A DNA stretch of 5,595 nt from Rhodobacteraceae bacterium UBA3087. GTDB taxonomy: Bacteria > Pseudomonadota > Alphaproteobacteria > Rhodobacterales > Rhodobacteraceae. Positions 1 through 4,495 of this stretch are shown one piece after another (position 1 is the first letter of the stretch; every line of letters begins with the position of its first letter). The stretch spans positions 1 to 5,595 of the forward strand of contig DFBF01000130.1 of assembly GCA_002367285.1 (NCBI GenBank), written 5' to 3'. The position numbers and the translations under genes are program-made. Below the pieces are notes generated by a model. The model was not told the DNA's origin, did no database searches, and saw only the letters and a program-made list of their open reading frames with translations.

Positions 1-70
1 ACAGCGCAACACGGTGGCGCTAACGGATCAAGCGCAGAAAGCGCAAACAGATTAATGGGTGAAACTAACA

Positions 71-286
71 ATGGCTACCGCAACACAAGTACACACCACT
101 GACGCAGGTATCGCCGACCGGCTGGCCGCGTTCTGGCAATCCGCCGTCGAGGCACAGGCGAAACGTCGCGAGTACCGCATCACAGTGCGCGAACTGAGAG
201 CCCTGTCGACCCGCGAGCTGAACGACTTGGGCATCGCGTCGTGCGACATCCGTCGCCTCGCCAGGCACGCCGCCTACGGCAACTAA
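71..286 (+). CDS. Small DUF1127 protein (CcaF1/RSP_6037-like), 71 aa
   Basis: Small basic protein with a C-terminal DUF1127 motif. Residues 32-66 include the arginine-rich YRITVREL, then ALSTRELNDLGI and CDIRRLAR, the usual order of the motif: basic helix, 'LS.REL.DLGI' helix, closing 'DI' helix. The N-terminal half is a predicted amphipathic stretch without signal peptide or membrane segment, so the protein should be cytoplasmic. I chose the ATG at 71 because GGGTGA at 57-62 sits 8 bases upstream as ribosome binding site; the in-frame GTG at 59 would overlap that site. Known of the family: DUF1127 proteins are common in alphaproteobacteria, and the R. sphaeroides member beside the CcsR RNAs binds RNA and affects small-RNA processing or stability. 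Its stop lies 4 bases before the anti-Shine-Dalgarno hairpin array, so one transcript probably carries both. Role here (RNA-binding partner of the array) is inferred from family and position. No convincing promoter is visible in the 70 bases upstream, so it probably lies outside the window. Confidence 0.9.
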   Translation: MATATQVHTTDAGIADRLAAFWQSAVEAQAKRREYRITVRELRALSTRELNDLGIASCDIRRLARHAAYGN

Positions 287-290
287 GAAC

Positions 291-368
291 ACAGATCGGG
301 CGTTTCTTCCTCCTCCCTGAAACCTCCGTGATTGTCGGCAGGGCCTACCTCCTCCCAGGTCCTGCCGC
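291..368 (+). ncRNA. Cuckoo RNA unit 1 (two hairpins)
   Basis: First hairpin (type A): GTTTC 302-306 pairs with GAAAC 319-323 around loop TTCCTCCTCCCT; a C/C mismatch (301/324) is followed by GGG 298-300 pairing with TCC 325-327. Second hairpin (type B): 336-346 pairs with 357-367 (11 bp, one G-U pair) around loop ACCTCCTCCC. The unit begins right after the DUF1127 stop with ACAGATCGGG. Confidence 0.85.
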
Positions 369-449
369 ACAGATACCGGCCCTCTCTTCCTCCTCCCTGA
401 GACGGTCCGGCTTGGCGGCGTCGCCCACCTCCTCCCGGGTGACGCCGCA
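369..449 (+). ncRNA. Cuckoo RNA unit 2 (two hairpins)
   Basis: Type A hairpin: TCTC 383-386 pairs with GAGA 399-402, with a C/C mismatch at 382/403 like that of unit 1, then CC 380-381 with GG 404-405, a bulged T406, and CCGG 376-379 with CCGG 407-410. Type B hairpin: 415-426 pairs with 437-448 (12 bp, one G-U) around loop ACCTCCTCCC. It lies 80 bases downstream of unit 1, motif to motif, and begins with ACAGATACCGG. Confidence 0.85.
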
Positions 450-533
450 CAACAATTCAAGATCGGGTGCCCCTCCTCCTCCCTGGGGCATCTGAAACTG
501 GCGGCGGGGTCACCTCCTCCCGACCCCGCCGCT
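450..533 (+). ncRNA. Cuckoo RNA unit 3 (two hairpins)
   Basis: Type A hairpin: TGCCCC 468-473 pairs with GGGGCA 485-490 around loop TCCTCCTCCCT. An extra CCT precedes the motif, giving CCTCCTCCTCCC (472-483), but its first two C are in the stem. Type B hairpin: 501-511 pairs with 522-532 in 11 uninterrupted Watson-Crick pairs around loop ACCTCCTCCC; here the loop-side sequence TCACCTCCT equals the 3' tail core of 16S rRNA. Confidence 0.85.
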
Positions 534-614
534 CCTTATACCGAAGGCCCTCTCCTCCTCCCTGGGTCTGTCGGATTGGTGGTGGGGCCGTCCTCCTCCC
601 TGGCCCCACCGCCC
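534..614 (+). ncRNA. Cuckoo RNA unit 4 (two hairpins)
   Basis: Type A hairpin: AGGCCC 545-550 pairs with GGGTCT 564-569 (one G-U), and CCG 541-543 with CGG 572-574, around loop TCTCCTCCTCCCT. Type B hairpin: 578-589 pairs with 602-613 (12 bp, one T-G) around the 12-base loop GTCCTCCTCCCT, so this copy lacks the ACCTCCT start of the other type B loops. The linker after it carries ACAGATACCGG as in unit 2. Confidence 0.83.
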
Positions 615-749
615 AACAGATACCGGATGTGCCCTCTCCTCCTCCCTGGGTGCATGCGGGATGGCCGAACCACCCTCTCCTCCTCCCTGGGTGGAACGGC
701 ACACACAGAACGGCGGCGCCCACCTCCTCCCGGGCGTCGCCGTTTTTTT
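615..749 (+). ncRNA. Cuckoo RNA unit 5 (three hairpins, terminal)
   Basis: Irregular last unit. Two type A hairpins come in tandem: 627-634 pairs with 648-655 (two G-U pairs), extended by CCG 623-625 with CGG 657-659; then CCACCC 670-675 pairs with GGGTGG 689-694, extended after an A/A internal loop by GCCG 664-667 with CGGC 697-700. Both have loop TCTCCTCCTCCCT. The closing type B hairpin (711-742) is also the terminator. It could be read as one unit with an inserted hairpin, or as an A+A pair followed by a lone terminator hairpin. Confidence 0.8.
711..749 (+). terminator. Intrinsic terminator formed by the last cuckoo hairpin
   Basis: Stem 711-721 pairs with 732-742 (11 bp, one G-U pair, very GC-rich) around loop ACCTCCTCCC, followed directly by seven T (743-749). 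It ends the DUF1127-array transcript 19 bases before the 3' end of the convergent gene. The reverse strand has no T run after this stem, so it should terminate only rightward transcription. Confidence 0.9.
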
Positions 750-768
750 CATTTTCAGGGCTTGGCTC

Positions 769-1791
769 TTACAGAAACGCGAAGTCTGGTCGCGCGACCA
801 CAGGCACTGGCGGTTTGCCAGAAATCAGGGCCAACAGCGCTTCCGCCTCGCGACGACGCAACATTGGGCGGGCAGCCAGAATGGTGGCATCGCCCTGCGA
901 GGTCAGGTCGGGATAGTTTCTGGCAATATCGCCTGCCTCGCCCAAGACGTTCAACGCCACTTCGCCAAGCCACAGGGTTTCCACCGGGGCGCCTTCTGCC
1001 AAAATCAGATCGTGGCGCGCCGTAGTCAGGTTCATCCAGGTCACCTGTGGGCAGGGGGCCATGCGAATGCTGTCGCCATTCACTAACGATTTCGCGGGCA
1101 CCAGAACTTCGCTGGAGCCATGATAGAGTTCGGCCAATGGATGGGCAATCAACACGCGATGCTGCCCAGACAGACGCAAGGGCGCATGATTGCCGATAGC
1201 ACCGGGGTCAAACAGGATAGGCGCGGCCGAGCCCACGCCTGCAACCTGTCGCGCACCAATCCAGCAAATCTTTTGCAAGCCGCGATCCAATGTTCGCACC
1301 CTATCGCCACGCCTCAGAGCCGCTATTTTGCGCACCCCGAAATCCGTCTCAATCAGAGTTTTAGAATGCAGGCAGACATGTCCGTATGTCGCGGTTTGTT
1401 GATCGGTCACGTAAAATCGGGGCGTTCCGTATGCCGAAACATTGTCGTACCAGCTTTCCAGATCATAATCCGGTGCCCAGACGATATCGACATCATTGCC
1501 ATCCGCATCCGTGCCGCGAATGACCACAACATTCGTGCCACTGGGACCTACATCCGACCGCACGACCTCAGCATCATCCAACTCGACCAAATCACCAGAA
1601 GGCGATGTATAGCTGACGTCGACTGTTTCACCGATATTAAACTGATAGGGATTAGGATCTGATGCATCCGGCTGAATAACCAGATCAGTGGTTTCCGACG
1701 GCGGTCCATCAAACGAGCTGAACCCCGAGGACGAATTTACATTCCCCCCGGTCGCAACGGAAAACTGAGTATTTACGGCATTGATCGGCAT
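769..1791 (-). CDS. Hint-domain (Hedgehog/intein-type, Hint_2-like) protein, 340 aa
   Basis: The C-terminal half is a Hint_2-like domain. The putative nucleophile Cys140 opens CLHSKTLIET (family pattern near CFTPGTLIAT), followed by RRGDRV (160-165), WIGARQV (177-183), SGQHRVL (208-214), EVLVPAKSLV (228-237) and HDLILAEGAPVETLW (260-274). All are in the order seen in the many Hint_2 proteins of Rhodobacteraceae. Residues 1-135 are acidic, rich in Asp, Gly, Ser and Thr, probably beta-strand, and I do not recognise a domain there; no signal peptide or membrane segment is visible. Hint domains generally self-cleave or splice at the cysteine, but the C terminus shows no His-Asn splice end, so splicing is unlikely and any activity would be N-terminal cleavage or ligation. 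The biological role of this family is not established. Start ATG is supported by GAGG (minus strand, 1797-1800) five bases upstream. It lies 84 bases downstream of the helicase gene on the same strand and converges on the small RNA array. Confidence 0.85.
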   Translation of the reverse strand: MPINAVNTQFSVATGGNVNSSSGFSSFDGPPSETTDLVIQPDASDPNPYQFNIGETVDVSYTSPSGDLVELDDAEVVRSDVGPSGTNVVVIRGTDADGNDVDIVWAPDYDLESWYDNVSAYGTPRFYVTDQQTATYGHVCLHSKTLIETDFGVRKIAALRRGDRVRTLDRGLQKICWIGARQVAGVGSAAPILFDPGAIGNHAPLRLSGQHRVLIAHPLAELYHGSSEVLVPAKSLVNGDSIRMAPCPQVTWMNLTTARHDLILAEGAPVETLWLGEVALNVLGEAGDIARNYPDLTSQGDATILAARPMLRRREAEALLALISGKPPVPVVARPDFAFL

Positions 1792-1875
1792 AGGCGCCTC
1801 GAGACTTTTGCGCCATTAGAATGCCTCTATTGAATTAAGAAACTCATACCAGCCCCGCCGAGATTGACCGAAATC

Positions 1876-4317
1876 TCAAAACGGCACATCACCCGCCTGA
1901 TCTGCGGACCGTATAAACTTGGCCACGACCTTTTTGGCGCCCGCCTTGTCAAACTCAATGTCCAGCTTGTCGCCCTCGACCCCCATGATGGTGCCATAGC
2001 CGAACTTGTCGTGAAACACGCGGTCGCCCTGGGTAAAGGCGCTGACGGCGTCCAGGTCGATGGTAATGGAGCGCGCTTCATTCAGGCTGGGCTTGGCGCG
2101 CAGGTTGCCGCGCGCTGCCATGCGTTTCCAGCCGGGGGAATTATACGCATCCGCCCGCACCGCTTTTTCCTCGAACGAGGATGGTGCCGCGGCGCCAAAG
2201 CCACCGCCATACAGGCCGGGTGGGGTCAGAACATCGACATGGTCTTCGGGCAGTTCGTCAATGAAACGGCTGGGCAGTTGCGATTGCCACTGGCCATACA
2301 CGCGCCGATTGGCGGCAAAGGAAATGGTGCAGAGCGCTTCGGCCCGGGTGATGCCGACATAGGCAAGGCGGCGTTCTTCCTCGAGCCCCTTCAGGCCGCT
2401 TTCATCCATCGAGCGTTGCGAGGGGAACAGCCCGTCCTCCCATCCTGGCAGGAACACGGCGGGGTATTCCAGCCCCTTGGCCGCGTGCAGTGTCATGATG
2501 GTGACCTTTTCCTCGGCCTCGTCGCTTTCGTTGTCCATGATCAGGCTGACATGTTCCAGGAACCCCTGAAGGTTCTCGAAGTTTTCCAGGGCCTTGACCA
2601 GTTCCTTGAGGTTCTCCAGACGGCCTGGGGCCTCGGGTGTTTTGTCGTTCAGCCACATGTCGGTATAGCCCGCTTCCTCCAACACCACCTCGGCCAGTTC
2701 GATGTGGTTGGTCGGCGCATCCGCCCCCAGCAGATCGCGGTTCATGAACGGCACGTGGTCGTCTTCGATCACCGCGTCCTCGGCCGGGGGCGGCGCGGCG
2801 TGCAGCTGTACGATTGCGTTCCAGCGATCCAGTTGTTGGATCAGCGTGGCCAGGGTTTTCGCCCCCTTGCCCTTGATCAGCCCGCTTTCGGACGCGATCC
2901 GCGCCCCTTCGACCAGCGACACACCGTTTTGGCGTGCCGTCGTCTGCATGGTCTGCACGGCCTTGTCGCCCAGCCCCCGGCGCGGCGTGTTGACGATGCG
3001 CTCAAAGGCCAGATCATCGTCCAGCGACACGGCCAGACGGAAATAAGCCATGGCGTCGCGGATTTCCAACCGCTCATAGAACCGTGGCCCGCCAATGACG
3101 CGGTACGGCAGGCCGATGGTCAGGAACCGATCCTCAAAGGCGCGCATCTGGTGTGACGCGCGGACCAGAATAGCCATGTGATCCAGCGACATGGGTGCCT
3201 TGCCGCGTGTGCCGCGTTGCAGGGCCTCAACCTCTTCGCCGACCCAGCGCGCTTCTTCGTCGCCATCCCAATGGCCGATCAGCCGGACCTTTTCGCCGTC
3301 GGTCCGCTCGGTCCACAGCTCTTTGCCCAACCGGTCCTCGTTGCCGCGAATGACCCCGGCGGCGGCGCCCAGAATATGCGGAGTCGAGCGATAGTTCTGC
3401 TCCAGACGCACCACATGCGCGCCCGGGAAGTCCTTTTCGAACCGCAGGATGTTGCCGACTTCGGCACCGCGCCAGCCATAGATCGACTGATCATCGTCGC
3501 CGACGCAACAGATGTTCTTGTGATCCGCCGCCAGCAGACGCAGCCACAGATATTGCGCCACGTTGGTGTCCTGATATTCGTCCACCAGGATGTATTTGAA
3601 CCAGCGCTGATACTGTTTCAAAATATCATCATGGGTTTGGAAAATCGTCACGACATGCAGCAAAAGATCGCCGAAATCTGTCGCGTTCAGGGTCTTTAGC
3701 CGCGCTTGGTATTGGGCGTACAGCTCGATCCCACGCCCGTTAAAGGCGCTTGCCTCACCGGCAGGCACCTTGTCCGGTGTCCAGGCGCGGTTCTTCCAGT
3801 TATCAATCACCCCGCCCAGCACGCGGGCAGGCCAGCGTTTTTCGTCGATATTGGCGGCCAGGATCAGCTGTTTCAGCAGCCGGTTCTGATCATCGGTGTC
3901 CAGAATGGTGAAATTCGACTTCAACCCGACCAGTTCGGCGTGACGGCGCAGCAATTTGACGCAGACCGAATGGAACGTGCCCATCCAGGGCATGCCTTCG
4001 ATCGGCTGGTTCAGGGTCCTGGCAACCCGCTGTTTCATTTCGCGCGCAGCCTTGTTGGTAAAGGTCACGGCCAGGATTTCGTTGGTCCGCGCCTTGCCGG
4101 TGTTCAACAGGTGCACGATACGCGTGGTCAGGGCCTTGGTTTTGCCCGTGCCTGCTCCTGCCAACATCAAAACAGGGCCATCCAGCGCCTCGACGGCCGC
4201 ACGCTGCGCCGGGTTCAAGCCATCCAGATACGGCATCGGGCGCGCCGCCATCGCTCGCGCGGACAGGCTGGGGCGGGCGGCGGCCTCGAAGGCGTCAAAA
4301 TCATCGTAATTGCTCAT
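1876..4317 (-). CDS. uvrD: ATP-dependent DNA helicase UvrD/PcrA, 813 aa
   Basis: Superfamily 1A 3'-5' helicase that unwinds DNA in nucleotide excision and mismatch repair and displaces proteins such as stalled RNA polymerase and RecA. All core motifs are present in order: Q motif GLNPAQRAAV (33-42), Walker A GAGTGKT (54-60), Ia TFTNKAAREM (85-94), GTFHS (113-117), Walker B DEYQDTN (246-252), III GDDDQSIYGWRGA (273-285), IV LEQNYRS (305-311), V TLHAAKGLEYPAVFLPG (609-625), VI RRLAYVGITRAE (649-660). A Tudor-like segment (about 763-802, GDRVFHDKFGYGTI) closes the protein, as in UvrD/PcrA, where it contacts RNA polymerase. Full length for the family. Residues about 503-535 form a variable acidic, proline-containing insert. 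The ATG at 4317 is preceded by AGGA about 7 bases upstream. It is divergent from topA, and a LexA-type box lies 41-55 bases before its start, implying SOS induction. RecB and Rep are less likely given length and the C-terminal segment. Confidence 0.96.
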   Translation of the reverse strand: MSNYDDFDAFEAAARPSLSARAMAARPMPYLDGLNPAQRAAVEALDGPVLMLAGAGTGKTKALTTRIVHLLNTGKARTNEILAVTFTNKAAREMKQRVARTLNQPIEGMPWMGTFHSVCVKLLRRHAELVGLKSNFTILDTDDQNRLLKQLILAANIDEKRWPARVLGGVIDNWKNRAWTPDKVPAGEASAFNGRGIELYAQYQARLKTLNATDFGDLLLHVVTIFQTHDDILKQYQRWFKYILVDEYQDTNVAQYLWLRLLAADHKNICCVGDDDQSIYGWRGAEVGNILRFEKDFPGAHVVRLEQNYRSTPHILGAAAGVIRGNEDRLGKELWTERTDGEKVRLIGHWDGDEEARWVGEEVEALQRGTRGKAPMSLDHMAILVRASHQMRAFEDRFLTIGLPYRVIGGPRFYERLEIRDAMAYFRLAVSLDDDLAFERIVNTPRRGLGDKAVQTMQTTARQNGVSLVEGARIASESGLIKGKGAKTLATLIQQLDRWNAIVQLHAAPPPAEDAVIEDDHVPFMNRDLLGADAPTNHIELAEVVLEEAGYTDMWLNDKTPEAPGRLENLKELVKALENFENLQGFLEHVSLIMDNESDEAEEKVTIMTLHAAKGLEYPAVFLPGWEDGLFPSQRSMDESGLKGLEEERRLAYVGITRAEALCTISFAANRRVYGQWQSQLPSRFIDELPEDHVDVLTPPGLYGGGFGAAAPSSFEEKAVRADAYNSPGWKRMAARGNLRAKPSLNEARSITIDLDAVSAFTQGDRVFHDKFGYGTIMGVEGDKLDIEFDKAGAKKVVAKFIRSADQAGDVPF

Positions 4318-4357
4318 CGCGCCATCCTATCCCAGCGCCCGCGCGCCTTAAACCCCT

Positions 4358-4372
4358 GTTCACAGTCTGTTC
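4358..4372. promoter_or_regulatory. LexA (SOS) box, GTTC-N7-GTTC
   Basis: GTTC (4358-4361), seven bases, GTTC (4369-4372) is an exact match to the direct-repeat LexA operator known in alphaproteobacteria, including Rhodobacter. The repeat extends to CTGTTC-N5-CTGTTC. The box is 41 bases before the uvrD ATG and 124 bases before the topA ATG, so uvrD is the likely target. A given GTTC-N7-GTTC has about a 1 in 65,000 chance per position, so a chance match within this 178-base gap is unlikely but possible. Confidence 0.72.
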
Positions 4373-4416
4373 TGCACCTTGCGGCATAAGAAAACAAAGG
4401 GAAAATCCATGCCCTG

Positions 4417-4446
4417 TTGACAACGCCCCCCATCAGAACACATCTA
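4417..4446 (+). promoter_or_regulatory. Possible topA promoter (perfect -35, weak -10)
   Basis: TTGACA at 4417-4422 is a consensus -35 hexamer in the intergenic region. With an 18-base spacer the -10 would be CATCTA (4441-4446), a weak match; TCTAAC at 4443-4448 matches better but needs a 20-base spacer. This would give a leader of roughly 40 bases to the topA start. The -35 is convincing, the -10 is not. Confidence 0.35.
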
Positions 4447-4495
4447 ACGCCCCCAAGTGGAGTCCATTACCGGGCCCCGAGTCGAAAGGAATTTC

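Larger units (their letters stand above)
291..749 (+). ncRNA. Cuckoo/CcsR-type small RNA array, 11 CCTCCTCCC hairpins
   Basis: This gene-free stretch is filled with hairpins that each present CCTCCTCCC in the loop. Exact copies start at 309, 348, 389, 428, 475, 513, 554, 592, 638, 679 and 723. The stems differ in sequence but stay paired, so selection is on RNA structure. Two hairpin types alternate: type A has a shorter or interrupted stem with an 11-13 base pyrimidine loop; type B has an 11-12 bp stem, usually with the 10-base loop ACCTCCTCCC. Each A+B pair repeats every 79-86 bases. Known of the family: cuckoo RNAs (CcsR1-4 in R. sphaeroides) lie downstream of a DUF1127 gene, are made under stress from an RpoH-dependent promoter, are processed from the mRNA, and affect C1 metabolism and pyruvate dehydrogenase. 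The loop contains CCUCCU, the core of the 16S rRNA anti-Shine-Dalgarno sequence, so pairing with purine-rich ribosome binding sites is the likely mode. Strand is set by the DUF1127 gene upstream and the T-run terminator at the right end. Confidence 0.93.

Noticed and set aside
3..21. AGCGC/GCGCT inverted repeat in the leader
   Set aside because: Five pairs with a nine-base loop at the window edge; too short to call an operator or regulatory hairpin.
55..102. 15-codon ATG frame overlapping the DUF1127 start, as a possible leader peptide
   Set aside because: Its ATG has no ribosome binding site and its codons overlap the likely site for the ATG at 71.
291..749. CRISPR array
   Set aside because: Only 9-12 bases are conserved and the flanks are paired stems with differing sequence, not constant repeats with unique spacers.
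467..916. Open frames on both strands across the array that encode repeats such as PPPPW or QGGGEG
   Set aside because: They are translations of the CCTCCTCCC motif and its complement. Stem pairing explains the sequence, and none has a credible ribosome binding site or family match.
1120..1662. 180-codon plus-strand open frame opposite the Hint gene
   Set aside because: The minus-strand frame has a recognisable Hint domain; this one has no recognisable motif.
1815..1820. Possible -10 (TCTAAT on the minus strand) for the Hint gene
   Set aside because: It matches five of six consensus bases, but no reasonable -35 lies 16-18 bases upstream, so a promoter is not supported.
1860..1877. GAGATT/AATCTC inverted repeat at the uvrD stop as a terminator
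   Set aside because: The stem is only six AT-containing pairs, overlaps the stop codon and has no T run on the minus strand.
1864..3156. 430-codon plus-strand open frame opposite uvrD
   Set aside because: It lies wholly within a complete helicase gene with all motifs intact; long antisense frames are expected in GC-rich coding DNA.
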